Positions 16,813 to 25,768 of a DNA stretch of 64,000 nucleotides are shown here, piece by piece. The notes under the pieces were generated by a model. The model made no database searches. It was not told where the DNA came from and worked only from the letters and a program-made list of their open reading frames with translations. The DNA is taken from positions 62,001 through 126,000 of the forward strand of contig JAFKFK010000015.1 in the NCBI GenBank assembly GCA_017307275.1, in the 5' to 3' direction. How positions within the stretch are numbered: position 1 is the first letter of the stretch; each line of letters begins with the position of its first letter. The stretch is from Alphaproteobacteria bacterium. Lineage in GTDB: Bacteria > Pseudomonadota > Alphaproteobacteria > Reyranellales > Reyranellaceae. The position numbers and the translations under genes were made by a program.

Positions 16813-19101
16813 TCACAGGCGATAGTTGAGGGTAAGCATCGCCGTGATGCCTGCGCCTGGCACCGCACGTCCGCCATCCGACGCGATAACACCTTCGTAG
16901 TACATCGTGTCGAACAGGTTGTAGACGTTGAGGCGCACATCGTACTTCGGCTGCTTGTAGGCTGCCGTCAGGTCGAAGCGCGTATAGGCTGGCACCGTCA
17001 CGGTGTTCTGGTTGTTGGCGTAGCGTGCGCCCATGTAGAACATGCCGCCGCCGATCTCGTAGGTGTCCTTGATCGTGTAGGTGGTCCAGATGTTGCCCGA
17101 ATCCCTGGGTGTATTGAGCGGGACGTTGCCTGTGGTGTTGGCCGCTGTTCCGTTCAGGATTCGGCCGTCGAGATAGGCGTAGCCACCGAAGATCTGCCAC
17201 TCGGGCAGGATACGCCCGGCGAAGCCTATGCGAGCGCCCTGCACCTGGATCTGGCCAGTTGGCGAGAACGTGCCATCGGGGTTGGTAGTGCGGGCATTGT
17301 TCTTAATGATCCGGAACAGCGCACCGTTGAGGGAAAGATTGCCTTTGAACAGCTCGTACTTGGCGCCGATCTCGAACCCTGCGTTCGTTTCCGGCGGCAA
17401 TGCGGTCGTGCCCGTCGTCGAGGTGAGCTGCTCGAGCGATGGATTGAACGAGGTGCTGTACGAGAAGTAGTAGGACTGCTCCGGGGTCGGCTCGATAATC
17501 ACGCCGGTGCGTACGCTCGTGTAGGTATCCGTCTGCGTATAGTACGGAACGGCTGTATTGCCCGGCGTGTTCGCCGAGTTGATCGAGTTGCCGATCTGCG
17601 CCGTATAGACGTCCCAGCGTACACCGCCGACCAGCTTCAACCATGGCATGACCTGGATCGTGTCGTTGGCGTAGATGCCGGCGCCCCAAGCTTGCGAGGA
17701 AGCGTAGTTGCCCGGAACCGACGGTATGTTCGACGGCGTATCTCCGCCGGTCGTGAAGCCGGCCGGCACGCAGCCCACCGAACCGGCAGGCAGCGCCGTG
17801 CCATTGCAGGTGCCGGTACGGGAGAAGGCCTTGTTGGTGTAGGACTCGTAATTGAGATCGACACCGGCAAGCAGCGTATGGCCGATGAAGCCGGTGTTGA
17901 ACTTGGCCGTCAGCTCTGTCTGGTTCTCAAGCGTGATGTCGTTGATGTTTCGATCGCGGCTCAACTGGCGAACGTAGAGCGAGCTGAGCGGCAGGCCGCT
18001 CTGGACCGGTCCACCTGGCCAGGCGGCTGGCGCCGCCACGAAGGCGCCATTTGCCGCAAGCGAGCCCACGAAGCCGCCCGACGTCTCCTGGACGGACGTG
18101 TTCACCCACACGAACTCGGTCTGATTGCGCAGGCTCAGGTTCTGATTGAACTTGTGGTCGACCGTGGCGTTGAGCGCGACGACGTCCTGTGCCGTATAGT
18201 CGGTATTGAAGCCGTAGGCCGTGTTGCGCGGCACGTTGAGCGGGAAGCCGTTGAGGTTCGGCACGCCATAGGCCACCTGGTCCTTCTTGTGCTGCAGGAT
18301 CGCCGACAGGGTAATCTCAGTCGGCGTGCCGATGCCCAGCTTCACGGACGGCGCGATGCCGAAGTCGAGGACGTTCGACTGATCCAAGGTCGAGGCCTTG
18401 CCAGCCTGGAACATCATCGAGACGCGGGCCGCGTTGGTTTCCTCGAACGGCACGTTGACGTCGGCGGTTGTGCGCACGAGGCCATTCGTCGTGGCAGAAA
18501 GGCTGAGTTCCGTCGCCTGCTTCAGGAAGGGTTTCTTCATCACTTGGTTGATGACGCCGCCGGTCGAGCCGCGGCCGAACAGCATCGACGATGGGCCCAT
18601 CAGGACCTCGACCTGCTCCAGCGCGAAGACGTCCCGGTAGTACTGGCCGCGGTCACGCATGCCATCGAGATAGATGTCCGTGCGAGCGGAAAAGCCGTTC
18701 AGGTTGATGTTGGTGCCGATGTTGCCGCCTTCGGCCGAGCCGATGGTCACACCTGGCGCATTGCGGACAGCCTGTTCGAGGGTGGTGACGCCCTGGGACT
18801 GCATCAGCGCCCTGTTGATGACGACGACCGACTGCGGCACGTCCATCAGGTTCCCGGCGCCGAGCCGGTTGATCGAGCCACGCGTGACCTGGAAGTCCTC
18901 GCTGGGGCGGCTACCGGAAACCGTGATGGTCTGCATGGTGGCTGGCGCGCCAGTGGTTGGGTCGCCAGGCTTGTTTTCGGTCGGCGGCGGTGCCGCGGGA
19001 TCCTGAGGTGTCGTCGTGTTGGCCGGCGGCTGCTGGGCCATGGCGGTTGGGGCTACGAGCAGGCCAAGGAGGGCTGTCGTTGCCGGCATACGCTTCGCCA
19101 T
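16813..19101 (-). CDS. TonB-dependent siderophore receptor (Fiu/PiuA type)
   Basis: 762-aa outer-membrane receptor. A signal peptide ends near PTAMAQQ, followed by a Pro/Thr-rich stretch. The plug domain (about 60-170) has GSRPSEDFQV and MDVPQSVVVINR, and then comes a 22-strand barrel with FGRGSTGGVINQVMKKP, a hallmark of ferric-siderophore receptors. The C-terminus is ITAMLTLNYRL, lacking the usual terminal Phe. The adjacent piuC and its own TonB-ExbB-ExbD genes make this a self-contained iron uptake unit. Catecholate ligands are likely by analogy with Fiu. Confidence 0.92.
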   Translation of the reverse strand: MAKRMPATTALLGLLVAPTAMAQQPPANTTTPQDPAAPPPTENKPGDPTTGAPATMQTITVSGSRPSEDFQVTRGSINRLGAGNLMDVPQSVVVINRALMQSQGVTTLEQAVRNAPGVTIGSAEGGNIGTNINLNGFSARTDIYLDGMRDRGQYYRDVFALEQVEVLMGPSSMLFGRGSTGGVINQVMKKPFLKQATELSLSATTNGLVRTTADVNVPFEETNAARVSMMFQAGKASTLDQSNVLDFGIAPSVKLGIGTPTEITLSAILQHKKDQVAYGVPNLNGFPLNVPRNTAYGFNTDYTAQDVVALNATVDHKFNQNLSLRNQTEFVWVNTSVQETSGGFVGSLAANGAFVAAPAAWPGGPVQSGLPLSSLYVRQLSRDRNINDITLENQTELTAKFNTGFIGHTLLAGVDLNYESYTNKAFSRTGTCNGTALPAGSVGCVPAGFTTGGDTPSNIPSVPGNYASSQAWGAGIYANDTIQVMPWLKLVGGVRWDVYTAQIGNSINSANTPGNTAVPYYTQTDTYTSVRTGVIIEPTPEQSYYFSYSTSFNPSLEQLTSTTGTTALPPETNAGFEIGAKYELFKGNLSLNGALFRIIKNNARTTNPDGTFSPTGQIQVQGARIGFAGRILPEWQIFGGYAYLDGRILNGTAANTTGNVPLNTPRDSGNIWTTYTIKDTYEIGGGMFYMGARYANNQNTVTVPAYTRFDLTAAYKQPKYDVRLNVYNLFDTMYYEGVIASDGGRAVPGAGITAMLTLNYRL

Positions 19102-19146
19102 GAAATCTCCCCCGATAAAAAAACGCGTTCACCCCTCGATTGAGGC

Positions 19147-19165
19147 GAATGCAAGTCATTATCAT
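19147..19165. promoter_or_regulatory. Fur-box-like site upstream of the receptor gene
   Basis: On the minus strand this reads ATGATAATGACTTGCATTC and matches the Fur consensus at about 14 of 19 positions, including TGATAATGA. It lies about 46 bases upstream of the receptor start. Iron repression of the operon is inferred. Confidence 0.55.
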
Positions 19166-19181
19166 GGAAGGGAAACGACAC

Positions 19182-19200
19182 TGAGAATGAATCGCATGCA
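19182..19200. promoter_or_regulatory. Second, weaker Fur-box-like site
   Basis: TGAGAATGAATCGCATGCA resembles a degenerate Fur site (GAGAATGA...GCAT). It lies 16 bases beyond the first, so the two could bind stacked dimers. The match is weaker than that of the first site. Confidence 0.35.
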
Positions 19201-19311
19201 ATTTCTGGACGCTGCATTGCAAGCAGACGTCACAGCGACTGCATCCAACCCTTTGTAATTGCTACAGAAGTGCAAGTTACGGCGACGCACACAGCGTCGA
19301 CATGCAGCCCG

Positions 19312-19388
19312 TGGTGCGCCCGGTTGGATTCGAACCAACGACCTACCGCTTAGAAGGCGGTTGCTCTAATCCCCTGAGCTACGGGCGC
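19312..19388 (-). tRNA. tRNA-Arg (TCT anticodon)
   Basis: 77 nt including an encoded CCA. The acceptor stem GCGCCCG pairs with CGGGCGC. D-loop region TAGCTCAGGGGATTAGAGCA. Anticodon stem CCGC/GCGG with the loop CTTCTAA gives TCT. T-arm GGTTCGAATCC. The 5' end is at 19388. Confidence 0.95.
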
Positions 19389-19442
19389 TTACGGCACAAA
19401 CGGACGCCCCCGCTACAGCGCGGAGGCAGCGACCACAGACGC

Positions 19443-19745
19443 TCAGTGCGTCCAGCGGCCGACGCGCGTATAGGCAAAATTGTCGGCGTAAGCCTTGGGC
19501 CTCACGGGCCGGCTGTGTGGCTGCTCGACCGTGTACTGCCATCCATTCTTTTCGGCGTGGGCCTTCGCCTCTTCCAGAGTCGGGAAGAATAGCCGGACCT
19601 GCTGCATGGTATTGCGCGATCCCGTCCAGCCCATCAGCGGATCGATCTCTTTGCGCGACGGTTCCGGCTCGAGCACCCACTCCAGGGTATTCGCCTGACC
19701 TGACTGCATGGCCGTCTTGGCCGGCTTGAAGATACGTACCTGCAT
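19443..19745 (-). CDS. NADH dehydrogenase (complex I) NDUFS4-type accessory subunit
   Basis: 100 aa, the ETC complex I subunit-conserved family, equivalent to mitochondrial NDUFS4 and found in alphaproteobacterial complex I. The core is [39 protein letters not shown], then [22 protein letters not shown] and a basic tail ending [11 protein letters not shown]. It lies between tRNA-Pro (34 bases upstream) and tRNA-Arg (54 bases downstream), all on the minus strand. The start at 19745 is fixed by family similarity; the longer frame enters the tRNA. Confidence 0.92.
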   Translation of the reverse strand: MQVRIFKPAKTAMQSGQANTLEWVLEPEPSRKEIDPLMGWTGSRNTMQQVRLFFPTLEEAKAHAEKNGWQYTVEQPHSRPVRPKAYADNFAYTRVGRWTH

Positions 19746-19779
19746 GGACTCCGCTTCTCCGTCGACGGTGTGCTGGTGC

Positions 19780-19856
19780 TGGTCGGGGCGGCCGGATTCG
19801 AACCGACGACCTTCTGCGCCCAAGGCAGACGCGCTACCAGACTGCGCTACGCCCCG
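19780..19856 (-). tRNA. tRNA-Pro (TGG anticodon)
   Basis: 77 nt with encoded CCA. The acceptor stem CGGGGCG pairs with CGCCCCG. D-arm TAGCGCAGTCTGGTAGCGC. Anticodon stem TCTGC/GCAGA with the loop CTTGGGC gives TGG. T-arm GGTTCGAATCC. The 5' C of the mature tRNA is typical of tRNA-Pro. The 5' end is at 19856. Confidence 0.95.
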
Positions 19857-19942
19857 TTTCCTACACCGCCACAATGACGCGAGGGTTTCTACCAGCGGGC
19901 CGGGCCACTCGAAAGTGCAATTTCTGGGTGATACGGTGGAGC

Positions 19943-20350
19943 ATGTTCGATCAGACGCCTGAGGAAGGCCGCCCAGGCCGTGCGCCGTCGATCAATGTTC
20001 TCGGCGGTGTGCTGGAGCCCTGCTCCACAAGCCCGGTGACCGGCTTTTATCGCGATGGATGCTGCAATACCGGTCGCGAAGATGTTGGTCTGCACACGGT
20101 TTGCGTGGTCATGACGGCCGAGTTCCTCGCCTTCTCCAAGGCAAGCGGCAACGACCTCAGCACGCCGATGCCGCAATACGGTTTCGCCGGACTGAAGCCA
20201 GGTGACCGCTGGTGCCTCTGTGCCAGCCGCTGGAAGGAGGCCCTCGATGCCGGTGCTGCACCGCTTGTGGTCCTCGAGGCCACGCATGCCGTCACTTTGC
20301 ATGTCGTGTCGCTCGAGGCGCTGAAGCAGTACGCTTTCCGGCCGCACTGA
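19943..20350 (+). CDS. DUF2237 family protein
   Basis: 135 aa. It matches the small cytoplasmic DUF2237 family: [19 protein letters not shown], a [15 protein letters not shown] segment with several conserved Cys, then [18 protein letters not shown] and [11 protein letters not shown]. The many Cys could bind metal, but no function is known for the family. The ATG at 19943 is at the family N-terminus. It is convergent with phzF-like and just 2 bases separate the two stops. Confidence 0.82.
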   Translation: MFDQTPEEGRPGRAPSINVLGGVLEPCSTSPVTGFYRDGCCNTGREDVGLHTVCVVMTAEFLAFSKASGNDLSTPMPQYGFAGLKPGDRWCLCASRWKEALDAGAAPLVVLEATHAVTLHVVSLEALKQYAFRPH

Positions 20351-20352
20351 CT

Positions 20353-21243
20353 CTAGAGTTCAGCTTCTCCGCGCAGAACGGGAACGCACTGACCAGCGAT
20401 CGTGGCGCGGATGCCGTCTGCGCCGCGACGGGCCACGACCTGCAGCAAGCTCGGCCGGCCCATGACGACGCCCTGGCGGATGTCGAGCCGCTTCTCGGCA
20501 TCGCTCGAGAGCGAGAGCAGCAATGCGCCCAGCGGCCCTGCAGCGCTGCCAGTGGCCGGATCCTCGAATGTACCACCGAGCGGAGCGAACATCCGTGCCT
20601 GAACCCTGCCCTCACCGTCGTGTGCATAGAGATAGAGGCCAAGCCGGCCCTTGAGTGCGCTCTCGCGCGTCACCGATTTGCGGAAGGCCCCAATGTCCGG
20701 TGCGGCGTGCGACAGTGCAGCCGCGTCGACTTCAGCAATGACGAAAGGGTTGCCGAGCGACGCTTGGACGGGCCTGTGTGCCGCTACGATCACTTCACTA
20801 GCTGTCAGGCCGGCACAAGCAGCGATCTCCTCGACCGGCAACTCGACACCGAGCGACAGTGGCTGTGGCGCGGCAATCGTCGCGCCGACCGGGGCGCCCG
20901 ATCCATCGCGCTCGATCTGGACCTCGACAAGGCCCGCCAGCTCCTCGAACAGCAGCTTGCCGTTCTTGTCTCTGCCCTGCTGCGCCAGCACATAGCCGGT
21001 GCCGACATTCGGGTGTCCGGCGAACGGCATTTCCGTCGTGCGCGTGAAGATGCGTACCCGTGCCGTGTTGGCAGAATCGTCCGGGGGCAGCACGAACGTC
21101 GTTTCGCTGAGATTGAACTCGGCAGCGAGCGACTGCATTTCGGCATCGCTCATGCCGCGGGCATCCGGGAAGACGGCGAGCGGATTGCCACCGAACCGCT
21201 GGTTGGTGAAAACGTCGACCGTGACGAAGGAATAGCGGCGCAT
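20353..21243 (-). CDS. PhzF family isomerase
   Basis: 296-aa member of the PhzF/diaminopimelate-epimerase-like fold. The N-terminus [24 protein letters not shown] and the catalytic Glu in LSETTFVLP are characteristic, with the symmetric loops [16 protein letters not shown] and [14 protein letters not shown]. Most such proteins outside phenazine operons have unknown substrates, and no phenazine genes are seen here. It starts one base after the fhs stop (minus strand) and is probably co-transcribed with it. Confidence 0.88.
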   Translation of the reverse strand: MRRYSFVTVDVFTNQRFGGNPLAVFPDARGMSDAEMQSLAAEFNLSETTFVLPPDDSANTARVRIFTRTTEMPFAGHPNVGTGYVLAQQGRDKNGKLLFEELAGLVEVQIERDGSGAPVGATIAAPQPLSLGVELPVEEIAACAGLTASEVIVAAHRPVQASLGNPFVIAEVDAAALSHAAPDIGAFRKSVTRESALKGRLGLYLYAHDGEGRVQARMFAPLGGTFEDPATGSAAGPLGALLLSLSSDAEKRLDIRQGVVMGRPSLLQVVARRGADGIRATIAGQCVPVLRGEAEL

Positions 21244-21244
21244 G

Positions 21245-22912
21245 TCAGTGGAGCCCATCGACTTCGCCCGATGCCGTGAGGCGGATGTGTTCGGCGGCGG
21301 GAACGCGCGGGAGGCCGGGCATGGTCATGATGTCGCCGGCGAGTGCCACGACGAACCCGGCACCGGCCGAGAGCCGCACCTCGCGGATCGGGAGTGTATG
21401 GCCCGTCGGCGCCCCGCGTAGCTCCGGGTCGGCTGCGAAGCTGTACTGCGTCTTGGCGATACAGACAGGCAGCGTCCCGTAGCCCGCCGCTTCCAGCGCC
21501 TTGAGGCGTCGTTGTGCCGGTCCGGCAATGGAGAGACCCGATGCGCGATAAATCTCACGCGCCACCGTCTCGATCTTCTGCGAAAGCGGCAGATCGTCGG
21601 GATAGAGCAGTTTGAACGCGGCCTTGCCTTCGTCGAGGGTTGCGACCGCCGCCCGCGCCAGCGCCTCGGCGCCGGCACCGCCCTTGGCCCAGTGTTCGCA
21701 GAGATAGGCCTTGGCGCCGGCAGCCGCGCACTTCTCTTCGATCAGCTTCAGCTCGGCCGGCGTATCGGTCAGGAAGCGGTTGATGGCGACCAGCACCGGG
21801 AGACCGAACTTGCCCAGGTTCTCGACGTGGCGCAGCAGGTTCGGCAGGCCGCGTTCGACAGCCGCGACATCCTCCTTCGCCAAAGCCTTTTCGTCGGCCC
21901 CGCCATGGAGCTTCAGAGCACGCACGGTCGCGACGACGACGGCAAGCCCGGGCTTCAGGCCGGCCTGACGGCACTTGATGTCGAGGAATTTCTCCGCACC
22001 GAGGTCGGCACCGAAGCCCGCTTCCGTGACGACATAGTCGCCCAACGCGAGAGCCGCGCGCGTAGCGATCACAGAGTTGCAGCCGTGTGCGATGTTGGCG
22101 AACGGGCCGCCGTGAATCAGAACCGGGTTGTTTTCCAGCGTCTGCACGAGGTTGGGTTTGGCCGCGTCCTTGAGGACGGCCGCCATCGCCTCGGATGCCT
22201 TGAGGTCGCCCGCTGTTACCGGCTTGCCGTCACGCGTCTCGGCTACGACGATCTGCGACAGGCGCTTTTCGAGATCGGGAAGATCGCGGGCCAGGCAGAG
22301 GATCGCCATGACTTCGGAGGCGGTCGTGATGTCGAAGCGCCCCTGGCGCGGAAAGCCGTTGGCAACGCCGCCCAGGCTTACGACTATGTCGCGCAACGCC
22401 CGGTCGTTCATGTCCATCACGCGTGGCCAGAATACGCGACGGCTGTCGATGCCCAGCGCATTCCCCCAGTAGATATGATTGTCGAGCATCGCGGCCAGCA
22501 GGTTGTGGGCCGTCGTGATGGCGTGAAAGTCCCCAGTGAAATGCAGGTTGATGTCGGCCATCGGTACGATCTGCGCCTGCCCGCCGCCAGTCGCGCCGCC
22601 CTTCTGTCCGAAGCAAGGGCCGAGGCTGGGCTCACGGAGCGCAATCGCCGTCTTCTTGCCGATGCGGCTGAGTGCATCACCGAGACCGATCGTGGTCGTG
22701 GTCTTCCCTTCGCCGGCCTTGGTCGGGCTGATGGCGGTGACCAGGATCAGATGCCCCTGTTTGCGGCCCTCGAGCGACTTCAGGTAAGCGCCGTCGAGCT
22801 TGGCCTTGTCGCGGCCGTAGGGTTCCAGCGCTTCTTCTGGAATGCCGAGCCGCCCGGCGACTTCATTCATTGGCTTCTTGATTGCGCGCCGCGCGATCTC
22901 GATATCCGACAT
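21245..22912 (-). CDS. fhs: Formate-tetrahydrofolate ligase
   Basis: 555-aa cytoplasmic enzyme that makes 10-formyl-THF from formate, THF and ATP, feeding one-carbon metabolism. The ATP loop is [20 protein letters not shown]; other landmarks are [34 protein letters not shown] and [13 protein letters not shown]. The length is normal. phzF-like starts just after its stop. The ATG at 22912 gives the expected family N-terminus. Confidence 0.96.
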   Translation of the reverse strand: MSDIEIARRAIKKPMNEVAGRLGIPEEALEPYGRDKAKLDGAYLKSLEGRKQGHLILVTAISPTKAGEGKTTTTIGLGDALSRIGKKTAIALREPSLGPCFGQKGGATGGGQAQIVPMADINLHFTGDFHAITTAHNLLAAMLDNHIYWGNALGIDSRRVFWPRVMDMNDRALRDIVVSLGGVANGFPRQGRFDITTASEVMAILCLARDLPDLEKRLSQIVVAETRDGKPVTAGDLKASEAMAAVLKDAAKPNLVQTLENNPVLIHGGPFANIAHGCNSVIATRAALALGDYVVTEAGFGADLGAEKFLDIKCRQAGLKPGLAVVVATVRALKLHGGADEKALAKEDVAAVERGLPNLLRHVENLGKFGLPVLVAINRFLTDTPAELKLIEEKCAAAGAKAYLCEHWAKGGAGAEALARAAVATLDEGKAAFKLLYPDDLPLSQKIETVAREIYRASGLSIAGPAQRRLKALEAAGYGTLPVCIAKTQYSFAADPELRGAPTGHTLPIREVRLSAGAGFVVALAGDIMTMPGLPRVPAAEHIRLTASGEVDGLH

Positions 22913-22989
22913 AATCGTTCCTCAAGCCCTACCACTCGACAGAGGCAGGACCCTAGCGGGCCAAGCCAGTCGCGCCAACCGGAGAGACC

Positions 22990-23649
22990 ATGAAGAGCTG
23001 GCCCAAGATCGACAGTGCTCTCGCCGACTATGTCGATGCCAATTGGCTGCGCGAGCCGCCGCTGCGTCGCCGGCTACGCGAGGAAACGGCAAAGATGCCG
23101 GGCGCCGGCATGCAGATTTCGGCCCATCAAGGCCAGCAGATCGGCTGGCTTGCACGAGCCATTGGCGTTCGGCGTGCGGTCGAGGTCGGTACCTTCACCG
23201 GCTATTCCTCGCTTTGCATCGCCGAGGCGCTGCCAGCGGATGGCAAGCTCTGGTGTTGTGACGTCAGCGCCGACTGGACGAAGGTCGCACGTCGTTACTG
23301 GAAGGAAGCAGGCGTCGACGGACGGATCGAGCTCACTCTCGGCCCGGCACGGGACACGCTCGACTGGCTGCTGGCTCAAGGCCTGACTGCTCAACTCGAC
23401 CTTGCCTTCATCGATGCCGACAAGGAGAACTACGACACCTACTACGAACGCTGCCTCAAGCTGGTGCGGCCCGGCGGCCTCATCCTGGTCGACAACGTCC
23501 TGTGGGGTGGTTCGGTCGCCGATCCAGCGGATGTCGATGCCGATACCAAGGCGATCCGTGCGCTGAACGCCAAGCTCAAGTCCGACGAACGCGTCGACCT
23601 GGTCCTGCTCGCCGCCGGCGACGGCATGACCTGCGCCCTGAAGCGCTGA
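22990..23649 (+). CDS. Class I SAM-dependent O-methyltransferase
   Basis: 219-aa metal-dependent O-methyltransferase of the CCoAMT/COMT-like family 3. SAM-binding AVEVGTFTGYSSLCIAEALP; Asp in CCDVSADW; metal-ligand region LAFIDADKENYDTYYE and ILVDNVLWGGSV. The substrate may be a catechol-like metabolite. It is divergent from fhs across 77 bases and convergent with the DUF192 gene. GGAGAGACC lies upstream of the ATG at 22990. Confidence 0.9.
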   Translation: MKSWPKIDSALADYVDANWLREPPLRRRLREETAKMPGAGMQISAHQGQQIGWLARAIGVRRAVEVGTFTGYSSLCIAEALPADGKLWCCDVSADWTKVARRYWKEAGVDGRIELTLGPARDTLDWLLAQGLTAQLDLAFIDADKENYDTYYERCLKLVRPGGLILVDNVLWGGSVADPADVDADTKAIRALNAKLKSDERVDLVLLAAGDGMTCALKR

Positions 23650-23653
23650 AGGT

Positions 23654-24151
23654 TCAGGCGTTGCCGAAGATCGGGTGCTTGACCTTGTCGCCCGGCTTGA
23701 TGCCGAGCATCCGCGCACTGCCGCCGTTGATTTCGAGGACAGCGCGGACCGGGAACTTGCTCGGGATTGGATCCGTCGAATGCGGCACGGCATTGGCGTG
23801 AATGCTGCGGATCGTGCCGTCGGAGGCGATGAAGAGCATGTCGAGCGGGATCAGCGTGTTCTTCATCCAGAAGCTGACCGGCGCTTCCTGGAAGAAATCG
23901 AACAACATCCCGTCGTAAGGGCCGAGCTTCTCGCGGAACATGAGGCCCCGCGCCCGCTCGGCATCGTTGAGCGCCAGCTCGACGTCGAACTTGAGCTGGC
24001 GGCCGCCGGTTTCGATCAACAGCGTTGAGCGTTGAAACTGGATATCCCCGCTGTTCTGAGCGAGGGCGGCACCGGCTGCCAAAGCGAACGGTGCGGCGAG
24101 AAGGAGTCGACGGCCGAGCCGCACTCTGGAACCAGCAAATGCCATGGCCAT
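23654..24151 (-). CDS. Exported DUF192 protein
   Basis: 165 aa. An Arg-rich hydrophobic leader (VRLGRRLLLAAPFALAAGAALA, processed after about residue 32) precedes the DUF192 domain with RARGLMFREKLGPYDGMLFDF, VSFWMKNTLIPLDMLFIASDG and a C-terminal GGSARMLGIKPGDKV. It is exported, but the role of the family is unknown. Start at 24151 or 24145 (two in-frame ATGs); the longer frame reaches the riboswitch and is not used. Confidence 0.85.
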   Translation of the reverse strand: MAMAFAGSRVRLGRRLLLAAPFALAAGAALAQNSGDIQFQRSTLLIETGGRQLKFDVELALNDAERARGLMFREKLGPYDGMLFDFFQEAPVSFWMKNTLIPLDMLFIASDGTIRSIHANAVPHSTDPIPSKFPVRAVLEINGGSARMLGIKPGDKVKHPIFGNA

Positions 24152-24214
24152 GGCATAGAGCTTGGACGACGATTTCGTCAAACCGATGATGCTTGCGTGA
24201 CAGAGCCTCTGTAA

Positions 24215-24319
24215 CCATAGTGGCGCCCGCTCATCGGGGGGAGCCGCTTGGCGGCTGAGAGGTCCGAAAGGACGACCCCGGGAACCTGATCCGGTTAATG
24301 CCGGCGTAGGGACTGGTGG
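24215..24319 (+). promoter_or_regulatory. TPP (THI-box) riboswitch controlling the thi transporter operon
   Basis: The thi box is directly visible: CTGAGA at 24255-24260, ACCTGAT at 24284-24290 and the 3' block CCGGTTAATGCCGG then CGTAGGGA ending near 24312. A small GGTCC-GAAA-GGAC hairpin (24261-24274) fits the variable P3 arm. CCATAGT (24215-24221) can pair with ACTGGTGG (24312-24319), with one bulged G, to close P1. That 3' arm contains the GTG start of the ATPase gene (24316-24318), so ligand-bound RNA would hide the start. Thiamine pyrophosphate should lower expression of the transporter. Confidence 0.9.
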
Positions 24320-25032
24320 CTGTCTTGGTTGTTCCTTCTCTCTCCGTGCGCGACGCGCGCATCGCCTTCGACGGCCACCTCGTTGCCGACAGGTTGTCCT
24401 TTGACGCGCCTGCGGGGCAGACGACCTGCCTGCTGGGTCGCAGCGGCGTGGGCAAGACGTCCCTGCTCCGGCACCTCGCAGGCCTTCTTCCCGGCACGAC
24501 ACGCGCCGCGCCGCTGGCCTACATGGCGCAGCAGGACCGGTTGCTTCCCTGGCTCGGTGTTCTGGACAACGTGCTCCTGGGCTACCGCCTGCGTGGCGAC
24601 GAGGCGGCCCGTCGCGCCGCCGAGCCGCGCGCTCGCGCCCTGCTGGCCGAGGTCGGGCTCGGCGACAGGCTGAGTGCCCTGCCGCGTACTCTCTCCGGCG
24701 GCATGCGCCAGCGTGTGGCTCTGGCCCGAACTCTTTGCGAGGATCGCCCGGTAATTCTCATGGACGAGCCGTTCGCCCAGCTCGACGCCGTGACGCGGCT
24801 CGACCTGCAGGACTTGGCCGTGCGCCTGCTGGCCGGACGAACCGCAGTGCTGGTCACCCACGATCCTCTCGAAGCGCTGCGTGTGGGTCATGAAGTCCGG
24901 GTTCTGCACGGATCTCCTTTCACGGTCGGCACCGTCATTGCCCCGCCGGGACCCGTGCCGCGCGACCCTGCCGATCCGGCTTTGCTTGCCCTGCAGGCAC
25001 GTCTGATCCGCGATCTGCGAGGCACGGCATGA
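24316..25032 (+). CDS. thiZ: ABC transporter ATPase, thiamine-precursor uptake (ThiZ-like)
   Basis: 238-aa nucleotide-binding subunit: Walker A GRSGVGKTS (about residue 42), Q-loop in MAQQDRLLPW, signature LSGGMRQRVALA, Walker B VILMDEP and switch His in VLVTHDP. It drives uptake of a hydroxymethylpyrimidine-type thiamine precursor with the next two genes; the TPP riboswitch just upstream supports this. The GTG at 24316 lies within the riboswitch P1 3' arm. Its stop overlaps the permease start as ATGA. Confidence 0.87.
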   Translation: MAVLVVPSLSVRDARIAFDGHLVADRLSFDAPAGQTTCLLGRSGVGKTSLLRHLAGLLPGTTRAAPLAYMAQQDRLLPWLGVLDNVLLGYRLRGDEAARRAAEPRARALLAEVGLGDRLSALPRTLSGGMRQRVALARTLCEDRPVILMDEPFAQLDAVTRLDLQDLAVRLLAGRTAVLVTHDPLEALRVGHEVRVLHGSPFTVGTVIAPPGPVPRDPADPALLALQARLIRDLRGTA

Positions 25033-25766
25033 GACCGCTCATAACCGCGCTCGGCCTGCTCGCGGCCTGGGAACTCCTCGTACGGCTCACGGGTGTGCCG
25101 ACCTATATCCTGCCGCCTCCGTCGCGGATCGCGTCAGTCTTGGTCGATCGCTTCGACCTGCTCCTCGAGCAGGCTATCTGGACCGGCGCCGAGATGATCC
25201 TGGGCTTCGCGCTGGGGCTGGCCCTCGGCGCAGCCCTTGCCATCGTCTTCGCAGCCTCGGCCGGCTGGCGGCGCTGGGCCCTGCCCTTGGTGATCGTTTC
25301 GCAGGCCATCCCCGTGATTGCCGTGGCACCCCTGCTGGTCCTCTGGCTGGGCTACGGCATGGCCTCGAAGGTGGCGATGGCCGCGCTGGTGATCTTCTTT
25401 CCGGTGGTCAGCAGCCTCTACGACGGCCTGCGCAGGACTGACGAAGGCTGGCTCGAGCTGGCGCGGACCATGGATGCACCGCCGCGCGCGATCCTCCTGC
25501 AAATAAAGCTGCCGGCGGCATTGCCCGCCTTCGCGTCCGGCGCCCGAATCGCCGCGGCGGTGGCACCGATCGGCGCGGTGATCGGCGAATGGGTCGGCGC
25601 CAGTGCTGGCCTTGGCTACCTGATGACTCAGCAGCTCGCCCGCGGCCAGACGCCTCTCGCCTTCGCGGCCCTGTTCGTTCTCTGCCTGCTGGGCCTCGGC
25701 CTCTACACGGCGACCGACCGCCTCTTGCGGCAGCTGGTTCCGTGGCAATCGTTCCAAGGAGACTGA
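25029..25766 (+). CDS. thiX: ABC transporter permease, thiamine-precursor uptake (ThiX-like)
   Basis: 245-aa inner-membrane permease of the SsuC/TauC/ThiX type with about six helices and a BPD EAA loop around ELARTMDAPPRAILLQIKLPAALP. The first residues, LLAAWELLVRLTGVPTYILPPPS, are typical of the group. It overlaps the ATPase gene by 4 bases, and the binding protein follows after 2 bases. It is part of the TPP-controlled operon. Confidence 0.86.
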   Translation: MRPLITALGLLAAWELLVRLTGVPTYILPPPSRIASVLVDRFDLLLEQAIWTGAEMILGFALGLALGAALAIVFAASAGWRRWALPLVIVSQAIPVIAVAPLLVLWLGYGMASKVAMAALVIFFPVVSSLYDGLRRTDEGWLELARTMDAPPRAILLQIKLPAALPAFASGARIAAAVAPIGAVIGEWVGASAGLGYLMTQQLARGQTPLAFAALFVLCLLGLGLYTATDRLLRQLVPWQSFQGD

Positions 25767-25768
25767 CG

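Noticed and set aside
16696..19143. 815-codon plus-strand frame opposite the TonB-dependent receptor
   Set aside because: High-G+C codon use leaves the antisense frame open; the minus-strand receptor has a signal peptide, plug and barrel motifs.
19312..19856. tRNA genes as sites of an integrated island
   Set aside because: No integrase, no second copy of the tRNA 3' end and no shift in gene style around the tRNAs.
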